The notes under the pieces: model-generated | What the model was told of the DNA's origin: nothing | Database searches by the model: none | Seen by the model: only the letters and a program-made list of their open reading frames with translations | Position numbers and translations under genes: made by a program | Shown: in pieces, positions 43,471-53,116 of the stretch | How positions within the stretch are numbered: the first letter of the stretch is position 1 | How the letters are laid out: each line of letters opens with the position of its first letter | NCBI GenBank assembly: GCA_030426725.1 | Contig: JAUHXZ010000009.1 | Location: forward strand, 1 to 63,540 | DNA: 63,540 nucleotides | Source: Actinomycetes bacterium | Lineage (GTDB): Bacteria; Actinomycetota; Actinomycetes; Propionibacteriales; Propionibacteriaceae | Direction: 5' to 3'

Positions 43471-44802
43471 CTAGGCGCGGTCCTTGCGCTTCTCGCGAGC
43501 ACGAACCTCGACGTTGACCGGAGAGCCGACGAAGCCGAAGTCCTCGCGCAGCCGCCGCTGGACGAACCGCTTGTACGTCTCGTCCATCAGGCCGCTGGTG
43601 AACAGGATGAAGGTCGGCGGGCAGTTCTGCGCCTGGGTGCCGAAGAGAATCCGCGGCTGCTTCCCTCCCCGCACCGGGTGGGGATGCGCGGCGGCCAGCC
43701 GTCCGAGGAAGGAGTTGAGCTTGCCGGTGGACACCCGGGTCTCCCAGCCGGCGGCCGCAGCCTCGACCGCCTTGCTCAGCTTGTCGACGTTGCGACCGGT
43801 CAGCGCGGAGATGTTGATTGTGGGCGCCCAGCGGAAACCGACGAGGTCGCGCTCGGTCTCCCGCTCTAGGTAGCGGCGACGCTCCTCGTCGGTGAGGTCC
43901 CACTTGTTGAACGCGATGACCAGCGCGCGGCCGGCCTCCTCGATGGAGGTGAGGATCCGCAGGTCCTGGTCGGTGATCGGCTCGGAGGCGTCGATGACCA
44001 TGATGCAGACCTCGGCCCGCTCGATCGCCGCCTGCGTGCGGAGGCTGGCGTAGTACTCGTGGCCGCTGGCCTCCTTGACGCGACGCCGGATGCCGGCGGT
44101 GTCGATGAGCCGGTAGACCTGTCCCCCGACCTCGACGATCTCGTCGACCGGATCGACGGTGGTGCCGCTCACATCGGAGACCACCACGCGCTGCTGCGCG
44201 GCGAGCTTGTTGAGCAGGGACGATTTGCCGACATTGGGCTTGCCGACGATCGCGATGCGCCTGGGCCCGGCCTCCTCGACCTCCGGCTCGCGGGGCGCCT
44301 CCGGCAGGGCGTCGAGGATGGCGTCGAGCAGGTCGCCCGAGCCTCGGCCGTGCAGGGCCGAGACCGGCATGGGCTCCCCGAGCCCGAGGTTCCACATCGT
44401 CGCGGCCATCACCTCGTGGCGCTGGTCATCGACCTTGTTGGCCGCCAGGACCACGGGCTTCTTCGAGCGGCGCAGCACGCGAACGACTGCCTCGTCCTCA
44501 TCGAGGGTGCCGACGGTGGCGTCGACGACGAACAGCACCGCGTCGGCCATCGAGATGGCCAGCTCCGCCTGCTCCGCGATCCGTGCGGCCATGCCCTGGG
44601 CGTCGGAGATCCAGCCACCGGTGTCGACGAGGACGAACTCGCGGCCGTTCCAGTTCGCGTCGTACGACACCCGGTCACGGGTTACCCCGGGGGTGTCCTG
44701 CACCACCGCCTCGCGGCGGCCGAGGATGCGGTTGACCAGCGTCGACTTGCCGACGTTGGGTCGGCCGACGACGGCGATGATCGGCTTGCGCAGCTCGCTC
44801 AC
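43471..44802 (-). CDS. der: ribosome assembly GTPase Der (EngA)
   Basis: A 443-residue double GTPase needed for 50S assembly. Two G domains are clear. The first has GRPNVGKST and DTPGVTRD, the second GKPNVGKSS and DTAGIRRR; each has an NKxD (AANKVD and FNKWD). The C-terminal KH-like domain ends in RKDRA. Gap to cmk is 36 bases. Confidence 0.96.
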   Translation of the reverse strand: MSELRKPIIAVVGRPNVGKSTLVNRILGRREAVVQDTPGVTRDRVSYDANWNGREFVLVDTGGWISDAQGMAARIAEQAELAISMADAVLFVVDATVGTLDEDEAVVRVLRRSKKPVVLAANKVDDQRHEVMAATMWNLGLGEPMPVSALHGRGSGDLLDAILDALPEAPREPEVEEAGPRRIAIVGKPNVGKSSLLNKLAAQQRVVVSDVSGTTVDPVDEIVEVGGQVYRLIDTAGIRRRVKEASGHEYYASLRTQAAIERAEVCIMVIDASEPITDQDLRILTSIEEAGRALVIAFNKWDLTDEERRRYLERETERDLVGFRWAPTINISALTGRNVDKLSKAVEAAAAGWETRVSTGKLNSFLGRLAAAHPHPVRGGKQPRILFGTQAQNCPPTFILFTSGLMDETYKRFVQRRLREDFGFVGSPVNVEVRAREKRKDRA

Positions 44803-44838
44803 TGAAGCTCCTAGTAGTCCGGGCGTTGCCGCCCCATC

Positions 44839-45498
44839 CTACCGGTGAAGCAACAACTCGACGATTCGCTCAACCACCTCGTCGGGAGCGAGGAAGGTCG
44901 AGTCGATCACCGTGACCCCCTCGGCCGCATCGGTGAAGTTCGACACGGTCGAATCGTCGCGGTCGCGACGCAGCACCTGGTCGGTGACCTCGGCTGCGCT
45001 GGCCTTGCCCGCCACCTCGGCGGCGCGGCGTGCCACACGTGCCTCCGGATCTGCCACGAGCAGCACCCTAACGTCGGCGTCGGGGGCGACCACGGTGGTG
45101 ATGTCGCGTCCCTCGACGACGATGTCCCGGTCGTGCTCCTCGATGATGCCGCGCATCCTCTCGGTGAGCAGCCGGCGCACCTCCAGGATGGTCGCCAGGG
45201 TCGACACGGCGGCCGAGATCCGCGGCTCTCGAATCTCCTCGGTGACGTCGGTGCCGTTGATCCGGAACGACGGCGAATCCGGCGAGGTCTCCGCGACGAG
45301 TTCGCACGTTGCGACGACGTCGACGATCTCCGCCTGCCCGGCGCCGCCGTCGGGGTAGCGCCGCAGGTACTCGGTGGTCGCGGCGCGGTACATCGCGCCG
45401 GTGTCGAGGTAGCCCAGCCCGAGCCGCCGCGCCAACAGCTTGGCGGTGGTGGACTTCCCCGAGCCGCTCGGCCCGTCGATCGCGATCAACCTGCTCAT
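44839..45498 (-). CDS. cmk: cytidylate kinase
   Basis: A 219-residue kinase that converts CMP and dCMP to diphosphates. IDGPSGSGKSTTAKLLA is the P-loop, YLDTGAMYRA binds the substrate, and VEGRDITTVVAPDADV is the core. I use ATG 45498, whose first bases overlap the tyrA stop. A longer upstream frame lacks homology. Confidence 0.95.
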   Translation of the reverse strand: MSRLIAIDGPSGSGKSTTAKLLARRLGLGYLDTGAMYRAATTEYLRRYPDGGAGQAEIVDVVATCELVAETSPDSPSFRINGTDVTEEIREPRISAAVSTLATILEVRRLLTERMRGIIEEHDRDIVVEGRDITTVVAPDADVRVLLVADPEARVARRAAEVAGKASAAEVTDQVLRRDRDDSTVSNFTDAAEGVTVIDSTFLAPDEVVERIVELLLHR

Positions 45499-46568
45499 TC
45501 GTGCACTCCCCTGCTCGCCCAACCGGTCCAACCCCTCGCGACGATGTTGGCCCGCAACTGCTCGGCCACTTCGCTCTCGACGGAGATCGACAGGTAGCCG
45601 ACCTCGCGCACCGGGTCGTGGGTGAGGTCGAAGTCCTCGACGTTGAACCCGGCCTCGCCGATGTCGGTGAACAGCCTCGCCAGCGCCCGCGGCTCGTCGG
45701 GGATCTCGACGGTGACCTGCAGCACGTCGAGGGGGTCGTGGCCGTGCTTGCCGATCAGCGCATGCGCCCCGGCCTGGCCGACGGCGAGGAACCGCTCGAG
45801 CTCTTCGGGATCGTCCAGCACGGAGATGAGATGGGTGAGGTCGTCGGATACCTCCCGCAGCTCCTGGCGCACCGCGTCGGCGTTGGAGGTGAGGATCTGC
45901 CGCCACAGCCCGGGGTCGGAGCCGGCGATGCGCGTGACGTCGCGGATGCCCTGCCCGGCGAGCCGCAGGTTGCCGGTCGGTACCTCGCGGAGATGGCCGG
46001 CCGTCAGGATGCTCATGAGGTGCGGCACGTGGCTGACCTGGGCGACGGCCTCGTCGTGGGCATCCGGCGGCATCGTGACGACGCGCGCGCCGACGTCGCG
46101 CGCCAACTGCTCGACGGCGGCGACGTCGTCAGGCACGTTGCCATCGACGGGGGTGACCACCCAGGTGCGGTCGCGGAACAGGTCGCCCGAGGCCGTGAGA
46201 GGACCGGTGAACTGGGATCCGGCCATCGGGTGAGAGCCGACGTAGCGGGCGTGCTCGGGGGCCCGCTCCGCCACTGCGGCGAGGATGGGCGCCTTGACGG
46301 AGCCGACGTCTGTGATGACGGCGCCGGGGAACTTGGCCAGGACCTCCGCCACCAGGTCGGGGATGACGCCCGGGGGTGTGGCGACCACGACGATGTCAGG
46401 GTTGTCGGTGGCCTCGTCGGAGACGCGGCCGGCACCGAGCCCCGCCGCGACGAGGGAGTGCGAGGGGACGATGTCCCACAGCATGACGTCGTAACCGGCC
46501 CGGGTCAGACCGAGACCGAGGGAGGAGCCGACGAGTCCGGCGCCGAGGATGAGCACGCGGCGGGTCAT
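45495..46568 (-). CDS. tyrA: prephenate dehydrogenase with ACT domain
   Basis: A 357-residue NAD-dependent dehydrogenase for tyrosine synthesis. G9-A-G-L-V-G14 is the nucleotide-binding loop, SHPMAGSQFTGP and HDEAVAQVSHVPHLMS are core motifs, and a C-terminal ACT-like domain (EIPDEPRALARLFTDIGEAGFN, about 285-345) should bind tyrosine. It is coupled to prcA upstream and cmk downstream by four-base overlaps. Confidence 0.93.
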   Translation of the reverse strand: MTRRVLILGAGLVGSSLGLGLTRAGYDVMLWDIVPSHSLVAAGLGAGRVSDEATDNPDIVVVATPPGVIPDLVAEVLAKFPGAVITDVGSVKAPILAAVAERAPEHARYVGSHPMAGSQFTGPLTASGDLFRDRTWVVTPVDGNVPDDVAAVEQLARDVGARVVTMPPDAHDEAVAQVSHVPHLMSILTAGHLREVPTGNLRLAGQGIRDVTRIAGSDPGLWRQILTSNADAVRQELREVSDDLTHLISVLDDPEELERFLAVGQAGAHALIGKHGHDPLDVLQVTVEIPDEPRALARLFTDIGEAGFNVEDFDLTHDPVREVGYLSISVESEVAEQLRANIVARGWTGWASRGVHE

Positions 46569-47239
46569 GAAGCCTCCCCTTGGAGCAGCGCCGCGATCTC
46601 CGGCGGCGCGAGGCGGCGGAAGGTGCGGCGCCTCGGCGAGCGCCGGTCCAGCACCGCGACCTCGAGGCGCTCGGAGCCGAGTGCCCTCGCGGCGAGCCGG
46701 ACGGCCCCGGCAAGCGTGGCGTCGGCGGTGAAGCCGTCCCGGACGATCTGCGCGATGCGCTCGGCGTCTCCACCGATCACCGCGACGTTCTCCTCGTCGC
46801 TGATCACCCCGTCGTAGCTGATCCGGAAGATGACGTCCGCGCCCGGGTCGTCCCCGAGTTCGGCCACGATGAGCTCGACCTCGAACGGCTTCTCCGCGGC
46901 CGACGCGAAGGCACCGCCCAGCAGCTGCGAGTAGGCCCCCGCCAGGCTGCGGCCGGTGACGTCCCGGCGGTCGTAGGAGTAGCCACGCAGGTCGGCGTGC
47001 CGGATCCCGGAGATCCGCAACGACTCGAACTCGTTGTACCGGCCGACGGCCGCGAACCCGATCCGGTCATAGAGCTCGGCGACCTTGTTGAGGGTGGTCG
47101 AGTGATTCTCGGCCACGAGCGCGATGCCCCCGGCGTAGCGCAGCACGACGACGGAACGGCCGCGGGCGATCCCCTTGCGGGCGAACTCGGCCCGGTCGAG
47201 CATCTGCTGCTCGGGGCTGACGTAGAACGGCATGCTCAC
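46565..47239 (-). CDS. prcA: 20S proteasome alpha subunit
   Basis: A 224-residue alpha subunit. The hallmark is MPFYVSPEQQMLDRAEFARKGIARGRSVVVL, with the N-terminal H0 helix and gate. It also has ALVAENHSTTLNKVAELYDRIGFAAVGRYNEFE. It should form the outer rings of the core particle. The start may be GTG 47239 or ATG 47233. It overlaps prcB. Confidence 0.95.
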   Translation of the reverse strand: MSMPFYVSPEQQMLDRAEFARKGIARGRSVVVLRYAGGIALVAENHSTTLNKVAELYDRIGFAAVGRYNEFESLRISGIRHADLRGYSYDRRDVTGRSLAGAYSQLLGGAFASAAEKPFEVELIVAELGDDPGADVIFRISYDGVISDEENVAVIGGDAERIAQIVRDGFTADATLAGAVRLAARALGSERLEVAVLDRRSPRRRTFRRLAPPEIAALLQGEAS

Positions 47240-48024
47240 AGCGCGGCCCCCCTCGGCCCGTCGGGGCGCCCGGCACGCGCGGCGATGATGGCCTCGGCCA
47301 GTTCACGCACCCCGGCCTCGTCCCACCGCGCGACCCCCTCGGCGGAGGCCCGCATGACGAGCGGGAAGATGCCCCGCGTCAGGTCGAGCCCGGAGGTGGC
47401 CGAGTCGTCGTCGGCCGCGTCGTAGAGCGCCTGCAGCAACCCGAGGACGGCGGTGCGCTCGTCGACGGAGGGGTCGTGGAGCTTCTTCAGCGCCCCGCGC
47501 GCGAAGGCCGAGCCGGACCCGACGGAGCAGTACTCCTGCTCCTCGTAGCGGCCGCCGGTGGAGTCGTAGGAGAACATCCGGCCGCGGCCGGCGCGTTCGT
47601 CCCAGCCGACGAACAGCGGCAGCACGACTAGCCCCTGCATGGCCTGCGCCATGTTGCCGCGCAGCAGGGCGCCGAGCCGGTTGGCCTTGCCGTCGAAGGA
47701 CAGCTGCAGGCCCTCGACCTTCTCGAAGTGCTCGAGCTCCACCTGGAACAGCCTCACCAGCTCGACCGCGATCCCGGCGACACCCGCGACGCCGATGATC
47801 GTGCGGTCGTCGGCGCCGAAGACCTTCTCGATGTCGCGCATCGCGATGGCCGAGCCCAGGGTGGCGCGCCGGTCACCGGCCATCACGACGCCGTCACGGT
47901 AGCGGGCCGCGACGATCGTCGTGCCGTGGACGGCGGGGAAGTTCCCTCCCGCGGCGCCGGGCAGCGTCTCCGGGGCGACGCGCCGCAGGTAGTCCGCGAA
48001 CGACGGCGACTCACCCGGCAGCAT
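47236..48024 (-). CDS. prcB: 20S proteasome beta subunit
   Basis: A 262-residue proteolytic subunit. A 34-residue propeptide ends HG, and the nucleophile is Thr35 (HGTTIVAARYRDGVVMAGDRRAT). Other core residues are GSGSAFARGALKKL and the conserved SGLDLTRGIFPLVMR. It is expected to be processed to expose Thr35 for peptide hydrolysis. ATG 48024 overlaps trmI by 14 bases. Pup, Dop and ARC genes are not next to it. Confidence 0.95.
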   Translation of the reverse strand: MLPGESPSFADYLRRVAPETLPGAAGGNFPAVHGTTIVAARYRDGVVMAGDRRATLGSAIAMRDIEKVFGADDRTIIGVAGVAGIAVELVRLFQVELEHFEKVEGLQLSFDGKANRLGALLRGNMAQAMQGLVVLPLFVGWDERAGRGRMFSYDSTGGRYEEQEYCSVGSGSAFARGALKKLHDPSVDERTAVLGLLQALYDAADDDSATSGLDLTRGIFPLVMRASAEGVARWDEAGVRELAEAIIAARAGRPDGPRGAAL

Positions 48025-48937
48025 CGTCGGCCCCCTGCCCGCCGAGATCGGCGGGGATGTTCGACGGCCTGGGTCCCTGGTAGTCGGGCCCGTAGGCGCC
48101 GGGGGCGGGACGCCGCTTGCGCATCGGCGGGGTCTGACCGGGGGCCAGGCGCCGGGAGATGATGAGGAACCCGGTGTGGCTCGAGGTGCCGTGGCCGGGC
48201 CGGATGGCGAGGCCCTCGGCGTGCCAGTCGCGCACCGTCGTCTCGGTCGCGTGGGGTTCGGTGAATCCGCCGTGGGCGCGCAGCGTGTCGGCGACGCGGC
48301 CGAGCTGGGTAGCGGTGGCGACGTAGCAGGTGAGCACCCCGCCGGCGACCATGCGCTCCGCGACGGCGTCGATGCACTCCCATGGGGCGAGCATGTCGAG
48401 GATGGCGCGGTCGATCGGCTCGTCGTCGATGGACTCGACGAGGTCGCCGACGGTGAGCGTCCAGGCCGGGTGCGGGCCGCCGAGAAAGCTCTCGACGTTC
48501 TTGCGGGCCACGTCGGCGAACTTCTGCCGCCGCTCGTACGAATGCAGGATGCCATCGTCGCCGATGGCGCGCAGCAGGGCCAGCGACAGGGCCCCGGAGC
48601 CGACGCCGGCCTCCAGCACGCGGGCCCCGGGGAAAATGTCGGTCCACATCAGGATCTGGGCCGCGTCCTTGGGGTAGATGACGGCGGCCTCGCGGGGCAT
48701 CGACACCATGAACTCGCTCATCAGCGGCCGGAACGCGAGGTACTGCATGCCGCCGACCGACGTGATGGTCACGCCCTCGGGTCCGCCGATGAGGTCGTCG
48801 TGGTGCACGGCGCCCTTCGTGGTGTGCCAGACGCCGCCCTCCCTGAGGACGATCGACTTGCGGCGGCCCTTCCCGTCGGTGAGGGTCACCCGCTCCCCCA
48901 CCCGCAGGGGCCCGGTCGTCACGCCGGACAGGTTCAT
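48011..48937 (-). CDS. trmI: tRNA (adenine-58-N1)-methyltransferase
   Basis: A 308-residue SAM-dependent tRNA methyltransferase. GGMQYLAFRPLMSEFMVSMPREAAVIYPKDAAQI precedes the SAM motif VLEAGVGSGALSLALLRA, with DMLAPWE as the catalytic region. It is the TrmI type that in actinobacteria lies next to proteasome loci. ATG 48937 overlaps the HAD stop. The tail is Pro-rich and disordered. Confidence 0.93.
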   Translation of the reverse strand: MNLSGVTTGPLRVGERVTLTDGKGRRKSIVLREGGVWHTTKGAVHHDDLIGGPEGVTITSVGGMQYLAFRPLMSEFMVSMPREAAVIYPKDAAQILMWTDIFPGARVLEAGVGSGALSLALLRAIGDDGILHSYERRQKFADVARKNVESFLGGPHPAWTLTVGDLVESIDDEPIDRAILDMLAPWECIDAVAERMVAGGVLTCYVATATQLGRVADTLRAHGGFTEPHATETTVRDWHAEGLAIRPGHGTSSHTGFLIISRRLAPGQTPPMRKRRPAPGAYGPDYQGPRPSNIPADLGGQGADDAAG

Positions 48938-49611
48938 GCCAGGACTCCTTGCTTCTCTCGCCAGAGGTCCGCCAGCTCGCTCCACGTCGTGGTCCTCAGC
49001 CCGGTGGGCGAGACGTGCATGCGGGGGTGAGGCGGAAGCGTCACCATCGTCGGCACAGCGTAGACCACCGCGCCCGCCGCCAGCGCCGCAGTGGTTCCCG
49101 GCACCGAGTCCTCCAGCGCGACGGCGTGGGCCGCGTCGATGCCGAGCCGCTCGGCAGCCAGGAGGTAGGCCTCCGGGTCGGGCTTCGCGCTGGACACCTC
49201 GTCGACGGTGACGATCACCTCGACGTTCGACGGCAGGTGCTCACGGGCCGCGTCGATGATGATCCGGTCGCTGGCCGTGACGATGGCGCACGGCACATCC
49301 GCCGCGGCCAGTTCGACCATGAGCCGCTGCGCCCCTGGGAGCCACGGCAGGCCCTTGTCCCGGATGTGCCCCGCGATCCGCTCGTGCAACTCGAGCCAAA
49401 CGTCGCGGCCGCGTTCCGGGAGGCCCATGTCGTCGGCCATCATCTGGGCGGTGACCAGGGCGTGCTGCCCGTGGCAGGCGGTCATCTTCTCCGGCCCCCA
49501 GGTGACGCCGTGGCGGGCGAGGATCTCCAACTCCGTCGCGGCCCAGAGGGGCTCGGTGTCGACGAGCGTGCCGTCGAAGTCCCACAGGACGGCGGTGGGT
49601 TCAGCCCGCAT
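48934..49611 (-). CDS. HAD-IA family phosphatase (beta-phosphoglucomutase-like)
   Basis: A 225-residue hydrolase with motif I WDFDGTLVDTEPLW, motif II TASD, motif III Lys in SSAKPDPEAY and motif IV EDSVPGTTAALAAG. It resembles beta-phosphoglucomutase-like or phosphoglycolate-like phosphatases; the substrate is unknown. It overlaps metH by 11 bases and trmI by 4. Confidence 0.88.
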   Translation of the reverse strand: MRAEPTAVLWDFDGTLVDTEPLWAATELEILARHGVTWGPEKMTACHGQHALVTAQMMADDMGLPERGRDVWLELHERIAGHIRDKGLPWLPGAQRLMVELAAADVPCAIVTASDRIIIDAAREHLPSNVEVIVTVDEVSSAKPDPEAYLLAAERLGIDAAHAVALEDSVPGTTAALAAGAVVYAVPTMVTLPPHPRMHVSPTGLRTTTWSELADLWREKQGVLA

Positions 49612-52600
49612 TGAAGTACTTCGCCTCCGGATGGTGCACGACGATGGCGTCGGTCGACTGCTCGGGGTGCAGCTGGAGTTCCTCGCTCAGCTCGACGCCG
49701 ATGCGGCCGGGCTCCAGCAGCTTCACCAGCGTCGCACGGTCCTGCAGGTCCGGGCAGGCGGGGTAGCCGAACGAGTAGCGGGAGCCCCGGTAGGCCTGGT
49801 CGCGGATGGCGGCGGTGATGTCGCCTTCTCCGCCCAGACCGAGCTCCCCGCGGACGCGGTGGTGCCACAGCTCCGCGAGGGCCTCGGTCAGCTGCACGGA
49901 CAGGCCGTGGAGCTCGAGGTAGTCGCGGTAGGAGTTGGCGTCGAACAGCTTCTGAGTGGCCTTGGCGACCTCCGAGCCCATGGTGACGAGCTGCATCGCC
50001 AGCACGTCCGGCCCCTGTTCGGCTGCCTCCCCCTCGTCGCGGAAGAAGTCGGCGAGGCACAGCCGGCGGTCGCGACGCTGACGCGGGAAGGTGAAGCGCG
50101 CCACCTCGCGGGTGGGATCCTCCGGCGAGCCGACGATGAGCGTCTCGCCCGACGAGTGGACGGGGAAGTAGCCGTAGACGACGCCGAAGTTGGCGAGCGC
50201 GTCGGTCTTGATGCGGTCCAGCCACATCCGCAACCGCGGCATGGCCTCGGTCTCGACGAGCTCGTCGTACGAGGCGCCGCCGCGGACCGGCTTGAGGCCC
50301 CACTGGCCGAGGAACGTCGCCCGGTGGTCGAGCCAGGCCGCGACGTCGGCGAGCGCGATGCCCTTGACGACACGGGTCCCCCAGAACGGCGGCGTCGGGC
50401 GGTCGATGTCCCGGGCGACGTCCGAGCGCACGCCCAGCTCGGGCTCGGCGATCTCCACGAGCGACGTCTTCGCGTGCCGCCGCTTCCGCGGTTCGGGCAG
50501 CGCCGCGCCGGGCACACCCTGCTTGACGGCCATGACCTTGTCCATGAGCGCCAGGCCTTCGAAGGCGTCCTTGGCGTAGCGGACCTCGCCATCGAACATG
50601 TCGCCCAGGTCGTGCTCGACGAACGCCCGGGTCAGCGCGGCGCCGCCCAGCAGCACCGGGTACTTCTCCGCGAGGCCGAGGCGGTTGAGCTCGGCCAGGT
50701 TGTCCTTCATGACGAGCGTGGACTTCACGAGCAGGCCGGACATGCCGATGGCGTCGGCGTTGTGCTCCTCGGCCGCGTCGATGATCGCCTGGATCTGCTG
50801 CTTGATGCCGATGTTGATCACCGTGTAGCCGTTGTTGCTGACGATGATGTCGACGAGGTTCTTGCCGATGTCGTGCACGTCGCCGCGGACGGTGGCGAGC
50901 ACGAGCGTGCCCTTCCCGGCCCCGGCGTCGGACTTGTCCATGTGGGGCTCGAGGTGCGCGACGGCCTGCTTCATCACCTCGGCGGACTGCAGGACGAACG
51001 GGAGCTGCATCTGGCCGGAGCCGAACAGCTCGCCGACGACCTTCATGCCGGCGAGCAGGTCCTCGTTGATGATGTCGAGGGCCGGCTTCTCGCCGAGCGC
51101 CTCCTCGAGGTCGGCCTCGAGGCCCTTGCCCTCGCCGTCGATGATGCGGCGCTGTAGCCGCTCCGCCAGCGGCAGCGCGGCCAGTTCGGCGGCGCGGGAT
51201 GCCCGCACGGAGGCGGCGGTGACGCCCTCGAACAGCTCGAGGAACCGGGTCAGGGGGTCGTAGTCCTCGCGGCGGCGATCGTGGACCAGGTCGAGGGCGA
51301 CGTCGCGCTGCTCGTCGGGGATGCGGTCCATCGGGATGATCTTGGCGCTGTGCACGATCGCCGAGTCGAGACCTGCCTGGACGCACTCGTGGAGGAACAC
51401 GGAGTTCAGCACCATGCGGGCGGCGGGGTTGAGCCCGAAGGACACGTTGCTGACGCCCAGCGTCGTGCGCACCCGTGGGTATCGGCGCTTGAGCTCGCGG
51501 ATGGCCTCGATGGTCTCGAGACCGTCGCGGCGGGTCTCCTCCTGCCCGGTGGCGATGGGGAACGTGAGGCAGTCGACGAGGATGTCCCCGACGTCCATGC
51601 CCCAGTTGCCGGTGAGATCGTCGATGAGCCGCGACGCGACGCGCACCTTCCATCCGGCAGTGCGGGCCTGACCCTCCTCGTCGATGGTCAGGGCGACGAC
51701 GGCGGCGCCGTGCTCCTTGACGACCGGCATGATCCGCGCGAACCGGGAGTCGGGGCCGTCGCCGTCCTCGTAGTTGACCGAGTTGATGACGCACCGGCCG
51801 GCGAGCTTCTCGAGGCCGGCACGGATCACCTCTGGCTCGGTGGAGTCGAGCACGATCGGCAGGGTGACCGACGTGGCGAGCCGGGACGCGAGCACGCCCA
51901 TGTCCTCGGCGCCGTCGCGGCCCACGTAGTCGACGCAGAGGTCGAGGACGTGGGCGCCGTCGCGGGCCTGAGCCTTGGCGATCTCCACGCACTCGTCCCA
52001 GTTGCCCGCAAGCATCGCCTCGCGGAACGCCTTGGAACCGTTGGCGTTGGTGCGCTCACCGATGGTGAGGTAGCTGGCGTCCTGCGCGAACGGCGCCTCG
52101 ATGTACAGCGACGAGGCGGCGTTCTCGTGCACCGGCTCGCGGGGGGCGACCTCACGGCCGCCGTAGCGGTCGGCCAATAGCCGGATGTGGTCGGGGGTGG
52201 TGCCGCAGCAGCCGCCGATGACCGCGAGGCCGTAGTCCTCGACGTAGCCGCCGAGGGTGTCGGCGAGCCCGTCCGGGCCGAGCGGGTAGCGGGCGCCGTC
52301 GGCCGTGAGTTCGGGCAGGCCGGCGTTCGGCATGGCGCCGATGGCGGTGCCGGAGCGGCGGCTGAGGTGGCGCAGGTGCTCGCTCATCTCGGCGGGGCCG
52401 GTGGCGCAGTTGAGTCCGATGCAGTCCACACCGAGCGCCTCGAGGGTGGTGAGGGCGGCCCCGATCTCGGAGCCGAGCAGCATGGTGCCCGTGGTCTCGA
52501 CGGTGACGTTGATGAGGATCGGAAGCTCGACGCCCACCGCCTCGCGCGCCCGCTTGGCCGCGATGACGGCCGCCTTGGCCTGCAGCAGGTCCTGGCAGGT

Positions 52601-53080
52601 CTCGATCTGCACGGCGTCGATGCCGCCACGGATCATCGCCTCGACCTGGCGCTGGTAGGCGTCGCGGATGTCGGCGTAGGCGACGTGGCCGAGCGTCGGG
52701 AGCTTGGTGCCCGGCCCCATGGAGCCGAGCACGAAGCGGGGACGCTCGTCGGTGCTGAACTCGTCGGCGACACCGCGCGCGATGCGGGCGGCGGCCTCGG
52801 CCAGTTCCTCGAGCCGCTCGACGATGTCGTACTCGCCGAGCGCGGCCAGGTTGGTGCCGAAGGTGTTGGTCTCCACGGCGTCGGAACCGGCCTCGAAGTA
52901 GGCGCGGTGAACGGCGGCGACGATGTCGGGGCGGGTGACGTTGAGGATCTCGTTGCAGCCCTCGAGGCCGAGGAAGTCCTCGTCGAGGCTCAGGTCGCCG
53001 AAGGACTGCAGCATCGTGCCCATCGCACCATCGGCGACGAGGACACGGCGGTTGAGCAAATCTGAGAGCGAAGTGGGCAC
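49601..53080 (-). CDS. metH: cobalamin-dependent methionine synthase
   Basis: A 1159-residue enzyme that transfers a methyl group from methyltetrahydrofolate to homocysteine. Homocysteine-binding domain: residues about 1-320, with zinc ligands GLNCATG near 223 and GGCCGTT near 291. Pterin domain: about 340-620 (ERTNANGSKAFREAML). Cobalamin domain: about 650-870 with GDVHDIGKNLVDIIVSNNGY near 735. Activation domain: about 900-1150 with RGSRYSFGYPACPDLQD. It is the first gene of the long minus-strand operon and diverges from the PAC2 gene. Confidence 0.97.
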   Translation of the reverse strand: MPTSLSDLLNRRVLVADGAMGTMLQSFGDLSLDEDFLGLEGCNEILNVTRPDIVAAVHRAYFEAGSDAVETNTFGTNLAALGEYDIVERLEELAEAAARIARGVADEFSTDERPRFVLGSMGPGTKLPTLGHVAYADIRDAYQRQVEAMIRGGIDAVQIETCQDLLQAKAAVIAAKRAREAVGVELPILINVTVETTGTMLLGSEIGAALTTLEALGVDCIGLNCATGPAEMSEHLRHLSRRSGTAIGAMPNAGLPELTADGARYPLGPDGLADTLGGYVEDYGLAVIGGCCGTTPDHIRLLADRYGGREVAPREPVHENAASSLYIEAPFAQDASYLTIGERTNANGSKAFREAMLAGNWDECVEIAKAQARDGAHVLDLCVDYVGRDGAEDMGVLASRLATSVTLPIVLDSTEPEVIRAGLEKLAGRCVINSVNYEDGDGPDSRFARIMPVVKEHGAAVVALTIDEEGQARTAGWKVRVASRLIDDLTGNWGMDVGDILVDCLTFPIATGQEETRRDGLETIEAIRELKRRYPRVRTTLGVSNVSFGLNPAARMVLNSVFLHECVQAGLDSAIVHSAKIIPMDRIPDEQRDVALDLVHDRRREDYDPLTRFLELFEGVTAASVRASRAAELAALPLAERLQRRIIDGEGKGLEADLEEALGEKPALDIINEDLLAGMKVVGELFGSGQMQLPFVLQSAEVMKQAVAHLEPHMDKSDAGAGKGTLVLATVRGDVHDIGKNLVDIIVSNNGYTVINIGIKQQIQAIIDAAEEHNADAIGMSGLLVKSTLVMKDNLAELNRLGLAEKYPVLLGGAALTRAFVEHDLGDMFDGEVRYAKDAFEGLALMDKVMAVKQGVPGAALPEPRKRRHAKTSLVEIAEPELGVRSDVARDIDRPTPPFWGTRVVKGIALADVAAWLDHRATFLGQWGLKPVRGGASYDELVETEAMPRLRMWLDRIKTDALANFGVVYGYFPVHSSGETLIVGSPEDPTREVARFTFPRQRRDRRLCLADFFRDEGEAAEQGPDVLAMQLVTMGSEVAKATQKLFDANSYRDYLELHGLSVQLTEALAELWHHRVRGELGLGGEGDITAAIRDQAYRGSRYSFGYPACPDLQDRATLVKLLEPGRIGVELSEELQLHPEQSTDAIVVHHPEAKYFNAG

Positions 53081-53116
53081 CCGCCAAGGCTACCGGCACC
53101 GCGATATTGTGGAGGA

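Noticed and set aside
49208..51992. Very long open frames on both strands inside metH
   Set aside because: They are out of frame with metH, whose motifs are intact, and their proteins are Arg/His-rich without domains.
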